64,000 nucleotides of DNA from CAYJAD01 sp964368075 (GTDB lineage: Bacteria > Desulfobacterota > Desulfovibrionia > Desulfovibrionales > Desulfovibrionaceae): positions 1-64,000 of the forward strand of contig CAYJAD010000006.1 of the NCBI GenBank assembly GCA_964368075.1. Direction: 5' to 3'. Every line of letters begins with the position of its first letter. Positions within the stretch are counted from its first letter, which is position 1. The notes beneath the pieces are model-generated. The model searched no databases. It was not told the DNA's origin and saw only the letters and a list, made by a program, of their open reading frames with translations. Made by a program: the position numbers and the translations under genes. Positions 52,628 to 61,312 of the stretch are shown here, piece by piece.

Positions 52628-53347
52628 TTACTTTTCACTTACGCGTAACCATAAACCTTGATGATTAGCCATGGCAAAGGGTTCTACTTGATTTTTGTAT
52701 TGAGCTTCTGGAATAAGTAAATAGTTGGGCTGACTTAAATTATCTAGTACAAATTTTCTTTTATCTAGTTTCGCTACTAATATGGCATGACCGCCCACAT
52801 TGATTTTATCATGCAAAAAAACTACCCACAAATCTTCCTTAGGCCATGTAAAATGCTGTAGGGCAAAATACTTGGCAATGGCATAATCTTCACAATCCCC
52901 ACTTTTATTGGCCATAAACTCTTTCGGTGTTGCCCAGTATTCGTTTTTTCCGTAGAAATCTTTATCTTTACGCGAAGAAATACTGTTAAAAAATCCATTG
53001 ATATTACGTAAAGTTTTTAAAGATTTTGGACTCTTTAGTGTTATTTTACTAAGAGCTATCCATTGCCCTTTATGCATAGGGGTTAAAGGAATATTTTGCG
53101 CTTTGAAAATGTCATCATTATGGTTTTGTAAAATTTCGCGCCAGCGAGTTCGCAATAACTGTTGTTTTTCAGGTAATGTTAACTTTTCAGATAAGACAAA
53201 CTCGGCTCCAAGCACTTTTATGCGTGGCGTGTCTTTAGGAATTTGAATGGTTATTTTTTCGGCGTAAGTAGTAGTGGAAAAAAAGCTTGTAAAGAGCAAA
53301 ATAATACAAAAGTAAAATGTTTTCAATATAATTGTCTGTCTCATCAT
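52628..53347 (-). CDS. lapG: LapG-like periplasmic cysteine protease (transglutaminase-like)
   Basis: Bacterial transglutaminase-like cysteine peptidase. The 239-residue precursor has a signal peptide (about 1-29, TYAE cleavage region). Catalytic triad placed as in LapG: Cys152 in KSGDCEDYAIAKY, His187 in GGHAILVA, Asp202 in FVLDN. LapG trims a large surface adhesin and is held back by LapD when c-di-GMP is high. Neither partner is in the window. Alternative ATG one codon later. Preceded by a small hairpin at 53381. Confidence 0.82.
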   Translation of the reverse strand: MMRQTIILKTFYFCIILLFTSFFSTTTYAEKITIQIPKDTPRIKVLGAEFVLSEKLTLPEKQQLLRTRWREILQNHNDDIFKAQNIPLTPMHKGQWIALSKITLKSPKSLKTLRNINGFFNSISSRKDKDFYGKNEYWATPKEFMANKSGDCEDYAIAKYFALQHFTWPKEDLWVVFLHDKINVGGHAILVAKLDKRKFVLDNLSQPNYLLIPEAQYKNQVEPFAMANHQGLWLRVSEK

Positions 53348-53380
53348 AAATCCTTGTAAGGCATTGAGTCTGCGTCTGTG

Positions 53381-53404
53381 GGCTCATAAGTTACCTTATG
53401 AGCC
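53381..53404 (-). terminator. Small hairpin between EamA and LapG-like genes
   Basis: A perfect 10-bp stem GGCTCATAAG / CTTATGAGCC with a 4-base loop. It lies about 107 bases after the EamA stop on the minus strand, with no T tract. It may end the EamA operon weakly or lie in the LapG leader. Confidence 0.35.
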
Positions 53405-53510
53405 GTAAAATATTGATGTTGTGAAGAAAATTTTGCCTAGAGCAGGGCAGTCATATTCAGGCGAGAGAAGCAAAAAAGTCTAGCAAGTACGTAACGATGT
53501 TTAAGCCATG

Positions 53511-54440
53511 TTAGTCAGCCTTTTTTGTTAAGGCTTTTCTGTCATCCAATAAGAAAATAAGCACTGTAGAAAGAATAAGTACAGCGCCAAACCACCCTAG
53601 GGTCGAGAAACTTTCCCCCCAAATGTACCATGCAGCAATTGTTGCTATGACAGGTTCTAAGGTAGCTAATACAGCGGCCTTAGTTGGGTGTAAGCGTTTT
53701 ATAGCTTCGCAATAAGTCCAATAAGCAATATAGGTACTCATAAAGCCAATACCAAATATGGCCAACCATGCCTGTAGCCCCAAATCAAAGCGCAAGTTTG
53801 TTAGTGGCAAAAGGCACAATGCTGCTACTAAAGAGGCATAGCCATATAATGTAAATGGGGTGTAAGTTGCAAGCAGTTTTTTAGTAACAACATAATGTGT
53901 AGCATAAAGAAAACCAGAGAGTAATCCAAATATTATGCCTAAAAGTGGCAAGGAAGATGTGCTTTCTTGAGCAGATGCTGTGTTATTTAGCTCTGCCACT
54001 GAAGCTACTTCAGCTGGGGAAAAACTCATAAGCATGCCACCGATTAAAGCTACAATAATGGCAAAACCTGTTATAAATGTAAAACGGAGCCCAAAAAATA
54101 TACGTGAAAAAATAGCTACCCATGCGGGAGCGGTGTATAAAAGTACAGAGGCTAAGGCCGCGCCTCCTTCTTTTACAGCGTATTGATAGACTACAAAGAA
54201 AGTGGCAATAGAAAAGATACCAAAAAAACAAAAGCCAAAAAAGTCTTTTGTACTATGCACCTTAGCTTGCTTGATACAAAGTGCATGCATAAAAAGAAAG
54301 CTACCACCAATAAAAGCTCGCCAAAAGGCCACGTCAAGAGGTGCAATGCCAGACTCCATGGCAATGCGCCCTAAAATACCTAAAAAGCCCCAACATGTGG
54401 CTGCCACAAAAATAAAAAAATATCCTGCATACAATTGCAT
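53511..54440 (-). CDS. EamA/DMT-family transporter
   Basis: 309 residues, about ten hydrophobic helices in two EamA repeats. A short acidic, Ala/Ser-rich stretch near residues 143-160 (AEVASVAELNNTASAQES) separates the halves. Substrate unknown. It begins 4 bases after the stop of the M20 amidohydrolase, so the two are co-transcribed; exporter and hydrolase may act on the same amino-acid-like compound (inference). Confidence 0.83.
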   Translation of the reverse strand: MQLYAGYFFIFVAATCWGFLGILGRIAMESGIAPLDVAFWRAFIGGSFLFMHALCIKQAKVHSTKDFFGFCFFGIFSIATFFVVYQYAVKEGGAALASVLLYTAPAWVAIFSRIFFGLRFTFITGFAIIVALIGGMLMSFSPAEVASVAELNNTASAQESTSSLPLLGIIFGLLSGFLYATHYVVTKKLLATYTPFTLYGYASLVAALCLLPLTNLRFDLGLQAWLAIFGIGFMSTYIAYWTYCEAIKRLHPTKAAVLATLEPVIATIAAWYIWGESFSTLGWFGAVLILSTVLIFLLDDRKALTKKAD

Positions 54441-54444
54441 AAAA

Positions 54445-55779
54445 TTACAAACCCTTTTTGCATTTACTTACTGTAATACGTGTTAATAGCTCGACACCTC
54501 GCAAAAGTGCCTCTTCATCAAAATCAAAAGCAGCGGTATGGTGACCTCCCTTACCGCGAATTCCTAATTGTATATATGTGCCACGCCCCCCATGAGCTTG
54601 TACATCTTGTAAAAACCATGTAAAATCCTCAGAGGCCCAAAATTTTTCTTGTTCTATAAGATTGTCAAAGCAAGGCATTTTTTTAGCTACCTGCAAAACT
54701 TCTTGGGCTAGGCTTACATCAGAAAAACCGTTAACACAATTACCCATAACAGTAAATGTGTGTGAACAATTCCACATGGTCGCTGCTCCTTGGCAAATAC
54801 GCTTGGCATTGTCTGTCATCCAGGCGTTAATTTCTTCATCAATGCCCCGCGTTTCCCCTGCAAGCCAGGCATGGGCAGGTATTACATTAGACGCACCAGT
54901 GCAATGAAGCTCTCCAATATTTATTCGGCTTTGTCCTTTCCCGTGTCGCGGTATGGCATGCATGCCTTGAACCGCTGTGGCAGCGGCAAGTAAAGCATTA
55001 TTGCCTTGGTGCGGGGCCAATCCCGAATGGGCCGGAGTTCCCACAAAGTTCACTTCAAAAGATGTATTAGCCAAAAAATGCGTGGTCCCTGCTATAAGGG
55101 TACCGGCTTGTTGGGCTTGAATTCCTAAATGAAGGCCATATACTTCTGCCACATTTTTCATGACTCCGGCTTCGAGCATGGCTTTGGCCCCTTGGCCTAC
55201 TTCCTCTGCAGGTTGAAAAATAAGGCGTATTGTAAGGGCTTCTGGGGAGTTTTCCAATTCGCTTTTCATGTGGTGTAGCATAAGCCCTAGTCCTACACCT
55301 ATAGCGGCATGTCCATCATGACCGCATGCGTGCATAACGCCTTGGTGTAGTGAACAAAAGTTTTTTTTGGCAGGGGCATGTGTATCTAGCATTTCTTCGT
55401 GAACTTCATTGGCGTCTATATCGAATCTAAAAGCTATAATGGGCTTTTCACGACTTGTTGTACAGCCTAGGTGTATATCAAACCAAAGTCCTGTAAGACC
55501 GCCACCATCTTGTTTCATAAGGGCTATGTGCTCTGCTTTTGCACCTTCAATTATGGCTCTGGCTTCTTCTCTAGCGCATGTGGTGTGTGAGGGTGGCGTC
55601 AACCGTGCATGAGATGCGATGGCATTACGCCCCATGTTAACTTTATAGCCTAAATTTTCAAAAATTTGCGCAATTTTTGAAGTAGTACGATATTCAAGCC
55701 ATGCTAATTCTGGATGTTTATGAATATCTTGTCGAAAAGCTATAATTTGCGGTGCTAATGAAAGGAGTAAAGATTGCAT
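54445..55779 (-). CDS. M20-family amidohydrolase (AbgA/HipO-like)
   Basis: 444-residue metallohydrolase of the M20 peptidase/aminoacylase class. FRQDIHKHPELAWLEYRTT start, Asp in FRFDIDANEV, metal site HACGHDGHAAIGVG, PAEEVGQGAKAM with the catalytic Glu, and dimerisation domain. Closest in pattern to AbgA (p-aminobenzoyl-glutamate hydrolase) and N-acyl-amino-acid hydrolases; the exact substrate is not shown. ATG at 55779 is preferred, as GGAGG lies four bases ahead. Downstream EamA exporter, 4-base gap. Confidence 0.82.
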   Translation of the reverse strand: MQSLLLSLAPQIIAFRQDIHKHPELAWLEYRTTSKIAQIFENLGYKVNMGRNAIASHARLTPPSHTTCAREEARAIIEGAKAEHIALMKQDGGGLTGLWFDIHLGCTTSREKPIIAFRFDIDANEVHEEMLDTHAPAKKNFCSLHQGVMHACGHDGHAAIGVGLGLMLHHMKSELENSPEALTIRLIFQPAEEVGQGAKAMLEAGVMKNVAEVYGLHLGIQAQQAGTLIAGTTHFLANTSFEVNFVGTPAHSGLAPHQGNNALLAAATAVQGMHAIPRHGKGQSRINIGELHCTGASNVIPAHAWLAGETRGIDEEINAWMTDNAKRICQGAATMWNCSHTFTVMGNCVNGFSDVSLAQEVLQVAKKMPCFDNLIEQEKFWASEDFTWFLQDVQAHGGRGTYIQLGIRGKGGHHTAAFDFDEEALLRGVELLTRITVSKCKKGL

Positions 55780-56132
55780 AAAGCCTCCCATTTCAAAACA
55801 AAAAGCATAAAATTTGTGTAAAAAATGTATCTATAATTTTTATATATAGGCATGACATGTCAAATGTCGTAATTCTGAAACCATAACGCACCTTGGCTCT
55901 ATTGTATATGGAGAAATAGGTACATTATTTAAGACTCCTGTGCATGACTATTTACGCAAAAGTATAATTTTTTTATTACAGTACCAAAAATACAAAAAAA
56001 CTGTGCAGGACCCTTTATTTGTAAAAAACTAAAATAAAGGGGGGCGGTACTGTGGTAAGTATCGCCCCCCTTAAAGTTATTTAAGCTGTAATTTTTATGA
56101 AGTTATACAACTTAAATAATAGGATATGCTTA
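55780..56132. other. Intergenic region between alcohol dehydrogenase and M20 genes
   Basis: About 350 bases. The adh terminator lies at 56037-56072; the rest, AT-rich with a small TGACATGTCA palindrome at 55853-55862, should hold the M20-EamA promoter. No gene seen. Confidence 0.5.
56037..56072 (-). terminator. Strong intrinsic terminator of the alcohol dehydrogenase gene
   Basis: 14-bp stem (one G-T wobble) built on GGGGGGCG / CGCCCCCC with an 8-base loop, followed on the minus strand by TTTATTTTAGTTTTTT. It lies 61 bases after the adh stop. Confidence 0.9.
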
Positions 56133-57314
56133 TTAGTATGCAGCTTCGTAAATCATGGTTACAGCAGCGTCAGACATTTTGCGTGGGTTGGTTAAGCCGC
56201 AAGCGTCTTTTTGGGCATTTTGTACCATGGTTGGGATATCTTTTCTGTCAACTTTTTTACCATAGCGTACAGCCAATTCTTCGATACCAGCAGGAATGCC
56301 CACATCAGCAGAAAGTTGACGGATAGCAGCAATAGCTTTAAGGGCTGCATCGCGCTTGGAAAGGCCACAAGTGCACTCGCCCATCATTTCTGCCATGGCA
56401 GCAAACTTATCAAGGTTGGCTATCATGTTGTATTCTTCTACATGAGGCAACAAGATGGCATTGCACTCGCCGTGTGGCAAGTCGTAGAAACCACCGAGTT
56501 GGTGAGCCATGGCGTGCACGTGGCCAAGGCTTGCGTTGTTAAAGGCCATACCACCAAGGTATTGTGCATAACACATGCCTTCGCGGGCATTGATGTCGCT
56601 ACCGTTAGCAACGGCTTTGCGTAAGTGTTCGAATACAAGGCGGATACATTTTTCAGCACATGCATCGGTAATAGGAGTAGCAGCTGTGGAAACATAGGCT
56701 TCTACGGCGTGTGTGAGCGCATCCATACCGGTGGCGGCAGTAAGTGATGGAGGCATGCCCATCATTAAAAGGGGATCGTTAACGGCTACGTTTGGAGTTA
56801 CGCGCCAGTCAACAATAGCCATTTTTACTTTACGGCTTGTATCTGTGATGATGCAAAAACGTGTAATTTCAGAAGCAGTACCAGCAGTGGTGTTAACAGC
56901 CACATAAGGAGGCATGCTATTGCTAGATTTATCTACGCCTTCAAAGTCTTGAATGATACCGCCATTGGCAATAACAAGGCCTACACCTTTACCGCAGTCA
57001 TGAGAAGAACCGCCACCAAGGGTGATAAGGCTGTCACAATTTTCTTTCTTATATGCTTCTACCCCTGCGGCAACGTTTTTGTCGGTGGGGTTTGGGATGG
57101 TTTCATCAAACACAGCGTAGCCCATACCTGCTGCGTCCATGATATCGGTAACGGCTTTTAAAATGCCCACTTGCACAATACCTTTATCGGTTACAATAAG
57201 AGGTTTTTTGGCATTTAATAATTTGATACGTTCAGGAATAGTTTTAGCGGCACCAGCGCCGATAAGAGTTACTGTGGGAATAAAAAAACCGTCTACTCTT
57301 TCAATGATAGCCAT
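56133..57314 (-). CDS. Iron-dependent (group III) alcohol dehydrogenase
   Basis: 393-residue NAD-dependent alcohol dehydrogenase. LGGGSSHDCGKGVG (dinucleotide site), NTTAGTASEITRFCII, metal ligands in GMDALTHAVEAYVS and the signature GGMAFNNASLGHVHAMAHQLGGFYDLPHGECNA split over conserved His residues (three His and one Asp bind Fe). Very close in style to abundant Desulfovibrio ethanol dehydrogenases; a sulfoacetaldehyde-reductase role, as in taurine-degrading relatives, cannot be excluded. Strong GGAGG, a dyad in the promoter region and a strong terminator suggest high, regulated expression as a single gene. Confidence 0.9.
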   Translation of the reverse strand: MAIIERVDGFFIPTVTLIGAGAAKTIPERIKLLNAKKPLIVTDKGIVQVGILKAVTDIMDAAGMGYAVFDETIPNPTDKNVAAGVEAYKKENCDSLITLGGGSSHDCGKGVGLVIANGGIIQDFEGVDKSSNSMPPYVAVNTTAGTASEITRFCIITDTSRKVKMAIVDWRVTPNVAVNDPLLMMGMPPSLTAATGMDALTHAVEAYVSTAATPITDACAEKCIRLVFEHLRKAVANGSDINAREGMCYAQYLGGMAFNNASLGHVHAMAHQLGGFYDLPHGECNAILLPHVEEYNMIANLDKFAAMAEMMGECTCGLSKRDAALKAIAAIRQLSADVGIPAGIEELAVRYGKKVDRKDIPTMVQNAQKDACGLTNPRKMSDAAVTMIYEAAY

Positions 57315-57361
57315 ACATCCTCCAAGGATTTCATAAAATGTTAGTAATGAATACCTTTAAC

Positions 57362-57382
57362 AGATAGGGTATAACCCTGTCT
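57362..57382 (-). promoter_or_regulatory. Operator-like dyad upstream of adh
   Basis: AGATAGGG-TATAA-CCCTGTCT, an inverted repeat with 7 of 8 arm positions paired, centred about 58 bases before the adh start. The TTATAC in the middle on the minus strand could be a -10. A repressor or activator site is likely. Confidence 0.5.
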
Positions 57383-57604
57383 AAGACTGTACATTTTTAT
57401 GAGGTATAGCGCAAGGAAAAATAAAAATTTGTTTTGTATGTGAAATTAGTAATTTCGTCAAATTTTAAAAAATAGCGATGAGAAAACACTAAACATCTGT
57501 AAAGATAGTAAGTTGTAATCAAAAAGAACGATGTGTATTTCGAGAATATATGTAGATAGATAAAATACAAATATCAGTGGTAAATGAACAGTTACGAAAA
57601 AGAT

Positions 57605-57635
57605 AAAAAAACAGATGCAAGACATCGGTTTTTTT
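57605..57635. terminator. Duplicated terminator, adh-proximal copy
   Basis: A7-CAGATG-caaga-CATCGG-T7: stem with one A-G mismatch, 5-base loop and A/T runs, so it can work in both directions. Nearly the same sequence occurs at 57800-57833. Confidence 0.7.
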
Positions 57636-57656
57636 ATTTTTCAGAGTGCTGACAAA

Positions 57657-57723
57657 GTCAGCACGACCGATAAATCAAGAGTAGGTGCAATTTACTTGCA
57701 CCGTTAAACGATTGATTTTCGTG
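57657..57723. repeat. Intergenic element resembling 2145-2209
   Basis: The partner of the 2145-2209 element: GTCA, CGACC, AAATCAAGAGTAGG, TTACTT, CACCGT and TTTTCGTG in the same order. Here the central part forms a perfect 7-bp hairpin, while the 2.2 kb copy has different bases in the same place and only a partial stem. It may be a dispersed genomic element. Confidence 0.4.
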
Positions 57724-57800
57724 CCTTTCTGCCAAGACAGCAACGCTGTTTTAGGCGGCGCAAACACCCAATAGGGAGTTTGTCATTAGTCTGAAGGATA

Positions 57801-57833
57801 AAAAAAAACCGATGCAAGACATCGGTTTTTTTT
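57801..57833. terminator. Terminator of bamA operon (duplicated copy)
   Basis: A8-CCGATG-caaga-CATCGG-T8: a perfect 14-bp stem, loop of 5 bases, symmetric A/T runs. It lies 20 bases after the bamA stop on the minus strand. Confidence 0.85.
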
Positions 57834-57852
57834 ATCTTTTATTTTAAAGCGC

Positions 57853-60636
57853 TTAGAATTGATGACCCATGGTAAATTCGAATCTACCTGGTTGCTGTCT
57901 ATTGTAGTAATCTTCCGTGAGGGGAATACCGTAAGCAATACGTAAGTCACCCATGGGCGAACGCCAACGAAGTTCAACACCTGCTGTGGCTACAATGTGG
58001 TCATTTAAATTCATGTGCTCTGAGTCTATGTTAAAGCCAGCATCGATGAAGGGGACAATAGCCATGCCTAAATCATCGCTAAAGTTCCATATATATTCTA
58101 AGTTGGCAACACCCATGCGGTCACCACCAATAATATCGCCGTAAACGCGGTCTCTGGGGGTAATATGCGTATAGTCAAAACCACGAATGGTGTCTATGCC
58201 GCCAAGGTAAAAGCGTTCAAATACAGGAATAATTTCTGGAGTATTTTGGAAAACACCGCCTAAACGTGTACGCAAGCGTAATACATGATCACCCTTTTTA
58301 TCAAAAGCATAAAAACCTTGCCAGTCAAACATAGCTTTCACAAAGTTGTCTGTGCCACCGAGGAAGGAGCCGCCAAATTCTACAGAAGCGCGTGTAATAG
58401 TACCTTCTGTAGGTCGTGTACGACTGTTAGTGGTGTCACGAGTAATGCGTGCAAGAACGGCACTTGACCAGTTTACGCCTTCGTATTCTTTAATGGATGG
58501 GGCAGCATATTCGAAAATATTATCCATTATGTACTGTTCTAAGCGATAGCTAATGCCCACCGTCGTATACTCACCAATAGGGTAAGCGAAGCGGATGCTA
58601 CTACCTAAAGTTGTTTTGCTATAATCGTCCCAAGAGTCGTAGGTATAATATACGTCACCACCGGCTAATAGGTCAGTGTCGTACACACGAGGGTTGGTGA
58701 AAGAAATAATGCCAGATGTACGTGTTGTGGATGTAAAGCCTTGGATTTGGAGCCAATATCCACGTCCTAATAAGTTACGTTCCATAACAGAGGCAGATAC
58801 GCCAACATCATAGTATGTAGAGTAACCAATACCTGCCATGGCAGCGCCGGTTTTATCTTCTTTTACTTTTACCTTAAGGTCTACTTCTTCAGGGTTTTGC
58901 GTGGGGACTAAGTCCACATCTACAGCACTAAAGTAGCGTAATCTATTGAGGCGCTCTGTCGAACGGCGCATTTTGGCCCCTTCGTACATATCGCCGTCAG
59001 CAATGCGCATTTCGCGTAAAAGAACATTATCGCGTGTTCTTTCGTTACCTTCTAAGATAACGCGTCTGATGTAAACTTTTTGTTTTTTATTAACATAATA
59101 GCCTACGGTAACGGTGGCATCACCATTTTCAGCTTTAAGTAACTTTGGTTCAACGTCAGCAAAAGCATAGCCTTGATCACCATAAAATTCTTTAATTTTT
59201 TTGGCATCTTCTTGCATGACGCTTAAAGAGAAATACCCGCTGTCTTCTTTTTGTTCATCCATGTCAACGAGAGCAAGCATCTTATCTTCGTCTTCGATAA
59301 CTTGCCCGCCAAATTTAATACCGCTTACTTTATAGCGGCGACCTTCGTCTACATTGAAAGTTACTATAATACCCTCTTTGGTATATTGCACATCAGGGGC
59401 GGCCACTTGTATGTCTACATAGCCTTCATTAAGGCCATAAGCAGCAATGGCATTGGTGTCGCGCTCTAAATATTCTTCTTCAAGAACACCAGTGCCTGTA
59501 AAGAAAGAAATAATATTGCGAGGGCGCAAGGCCATATAACCTTCTAAATCGCCTTGATCGAGATTTTTAAGACCATTAATTTTAACTTCAGAAATATACA
59601 GCTCTTCGCCTTCAACAACAGTAAGCACAAGGCGAGCGCCTGCGCCACCTTGCTGTGATACTACACTGTGCTTTACGTTGGCTAAGTAAAAGCCTTCTTT
59701 GCGGTAGAGGTCTTTGATTTTTTGAATGTCGTCGGCAAGAATTTTATCATTAAGCACATTGCCTGTTTTGGTACCCATGGCAGCAAGAATGTCTTCTTTG
59801 TCTATTTCGTCAGAACCTTCTACGGTAATATCATCAATGCGGGGTTTTTCTACCACATTAAAGACTAAGATAGGGCCTGGGTTTACTTGCACTTGTACAT
59901 CGCTAAAATATCCCATCTCCCAAATGCGTTTTACTTCTTCATTGATGAGAGCCTCATCGGGAAAATCGCCGGGGCGTAGGGAAAGGCGCATGAGCACAGC
60001 GTCAGGATCCATAATACGCAAACCATTAATCTGGATATCGCGTATGGCACCTTTTTGAATGTTGCCACCCACGGGCATACTTGCTGGTTTGTGAGCCACT
60101 GGAGCAGAAGGCCCGAGTGGGGTAAGTATAGGCACAGCGCCAGGAGCACTGGCTCTAGGCGTTACAGCCGGTCCGCCACCTGCCACACGTGCAGAAAGTT
60201 CATCTGCAGCGCCGGCTAGCTCCAGCATATTTTGTCTTTGCAAGGTGACCACATCCGCATTTTGATTGCTGGTAATGGGGACAACGCGTGAATCTAGGGT
60301 AAAGCCATCGCCCAGTTGGTTAAATACACCGTAGACTACTGTAGTCGCTCCGGAGGCTTTTCCTAAACGTCGCGCTGTGCTAATATCAAGCTCTTTGACG
60401 TTTTCAGATTGCAATAAACTTGCTGTCTCAGCTGGAGATATGACTGTCATGCCTTTAGCGCGCAATCTTTCAGCCAAAAGATTTGGCACGTCTTGCCCTA
60501 AAGATGCTTTGCTTTGGTCGCCATTAACTTGGTATGGCAAAATAAGCACTTTTGCTGCAGCCCATACCGTTGATGTGCCCAAGCCCATCAGGACAGTGGC
60601 TAAAAAAATTCCCCAGTTAAGTACTTGTTTTCTCAT
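57853..60636 (-). CDS. bamA: Outer-membrane assembly factor BamA with extra N-terminal domain
   Basis: Inserts beta-barrel proteins into the outer membrane. The 927-residue precursor has a signal peptide (about 1-26), an extra domain (about 29-152, LILPYQVNGDQSKASLGQ.. and GATTVVYGVFNQLGDG) that looks like a TolB-N/CsgG-type alpha/beta fold, a Pro/Ala-rich linker (153-192), POTRA domains (about 196-560) and the C-terminal beta barrel ending in Phe. The start at 60636 is chosen for GGAG six bases upstream. It overlaps lolD by 20 bases and ends in its own terminator. Confidence 0.9.
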   Translation of the reverse strand: MRKQVLNWGIFLATVLMGLGTSTVWAAAKVLILPYQVNGDQSKASLGQDVPNLLAERLRAKGMTVISPAETASLLQSENVKELDISTARRLGKASGATTVVYGVFNQLGDGFTLDSRVVPITSNQNADVVTLQRQNMLELAGAADELSARVAGGGPAVTPRASAPGAVPILTPLGPSAPVAHKPASMPVGGNIQKGAIRDIQINGLRIMDPDAVLMRLSLRPGDFPDEALINEEVKRIWEMGYFSDVQVQVNPGPILVFNVVEKPRIDDITVEGSDEIDKEDILAAMGTKTGNVLNDKILADDIQKIKDLYRKEGFYLANVKHSVVSQQGGAGARLVLTVVEGEELYISEVKINGLKNLDQGDLEGYMALRPRNIISFFTGTGVLEEEYLERDTNAIAAYGLNEGYVDIQVAAPDVQYTKEGIIVTFNVDEGRRYKVSGIKFGGQVIEDEDKMLALVDMDEQKEDSGYFSLSVMQEDAKKIKEFYGDQGYAFADVEPKLLKAENGDATVTVGYYVNKKQKVYIRRVILEGNERTRDNVLLREMRIADGDMYEGAKMRRSTERLNRLRYFSAVDVDLVPTQNPEEVDLKVKVKEDKTGAAMAGIGYSTYYDVGVSASVMERNLLGRGYWLQIQGFTSTTRTSGIISFTNPRVYDTDLLAGGDVYYTYDSWDDYSKTTLGSSIRFAYPIGEYTTVGISYRLEQYIMDNIFEYAAPSIKEYEGVNWSSAVLARITRDTTNSRTRPTEGTITRASVEFGGSFLGGTDNFVKAMFDWQGFYAFDKKGDHVLRLRTRLGGVFQNTPEIIPVFERFYLGGIDTIRGFDYTHITPRDRVYGDIIGGDRMGVANLEYIWNFSDDLGMAIVPFIDAGFNIDSEHMNLNDHIVATAGVELRWRSPMGDLRIAYGIPLTEDYYNRQQPGRFEFTMGHQF

Positions 60637-61312
60637 ACAACACTCCTGCACGAAGCTCTAAACATCGCTCCATACTCGTTGCCAATTCATTGTTATGCGT
60701 TACAACCACCAAGGTCATGCCAAGATCACGATTGAGTTTAAAAAGCAGTTCTTTAATGCCTACACCAGATTTGTCATCTAAGTTACCTGTAGGCTCATCG
60801 GCTAAAAGCACGCGAGGTTGCATAAGCACGGCTCGTGCTATGGCAGCTCTTTGCCTTTCACCGCCAGAGAGGGTGGTCACTCTATGTGTTAAACGATCGC
60901 CAAGCCCCACTTTTTGTAGCATGTCCACAGCTTTTTCTGTGGCAATTTTCCGTGGCATACCTGCAATAATAGCTTGCATGGCCACATTTTCTACTGTGGT
61001 GAACTCTGGCAATAAGTGATGGAACTGAAATACAAAACCTATGGAGCCATTTCGCAACTGCGCCTTGGCATCCAGCGAGAGTTTTTGCACGTCATTTCCA
61101 TCAAAAAAAATCTTTCCAGAGGAAGGAATATCAAGAACTCCCATAAGATGCAAGAGGGTAGATTTGCCAGAACCCGATGCACCCACTATGGAAATGGCCT
61201 CTCCTTCGTGTACTACCAAGTTGATATTCTTGAAAATTTCTAGACTTTCTTTAGTCTCAGAAAATTTTTTTTCTACATTTTCTAATTTATATAAAATTTT
61301 TTTATTATTCAT
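60617..61312 (-). CDS. lolD: Lipoprotein-release ABC transporter ATPase LolD
   Basis: Powers extraction of outer-membrane lipoproteins from the inner membrane with LolC/E. 231 residues: Walker A GASGSGKST, Q-loop FQFHHLLPEFT, signature LSGGERQR and Walker B VLLADEPTG; the LolD-type FHHLLPEF stretch distinguishes it from MacB/FtsE. It overlaps lolC by 8 bases and bamA by 20, so the three are translated together. Confidence 0.92.
   Translation of the reverse strand: MNNKKILYKLENVEKKFSETKESLEIFKNINLVVHEGEAISIVGASGSGKSTLLHLMGVLDIPSSGKIFFDGNDVQKLSLDAKAQLRNGSIGFVFQFHHLLPEFTTVENVAMQAIIAGMPRKIATEKAVDMLQKVGLGDRLTHRVTTLSGGERQRAAIARAVLMQPRVLLADEPTGNLDDKSGVGIKELLFKLNRDLGMTLVVVTHNNELATSMERCLELRAGVLYEKTST

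Larger units (their letters stand above)
57602..57836. ncRNA. Candidate structured RNA region with flanking duplicated terminators
   Basis: Four consecutive hairpins between two copies of one terminator: 57646-57664 (GTGCTGA/TCAGCAC), 57684-57702 (GGTGCAA/TTGCACC) enclosed by AAATCA/TGATTT (57672-57677, 57713-57718), 57731-57756 (GCC..ACAGC/GCTGT..GGC) and 57761-57782 (CAAACaCCC/GGGaGTTTG, one mismatch). Such dense pairing is not expected in spacer DNA. Strand is unknown as the stems are symmetric. It could be a small RNA, an attenuator or a mobile palindromic element. Confidence 0.4.
57315..57852. other. 538-base intergenic region between bamA and adh
   Basis: The part next to adh (57315-57600) is AT-rich and holds the dyad at 57362. 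The part 57602-57836 is unlike it: less AT-rich, full of hairpins and bounded by a duplicated terminator (see separate entries). No open reading frame with a ribosome site is seen. Confidence 0.6.

Noticed and set aside
57860..57885. tRNA-like TTCGAATC near the end of bamA
   Set aside because: It is inside the conserved bamA coding sequence and no cloverleaf can be drawn around it.
57786..57980. Small minus-strand reading frame across the bamA end and terminator
   Set aside because: It is a shadow of bamA in another frame and runs into the terminator hairpin.
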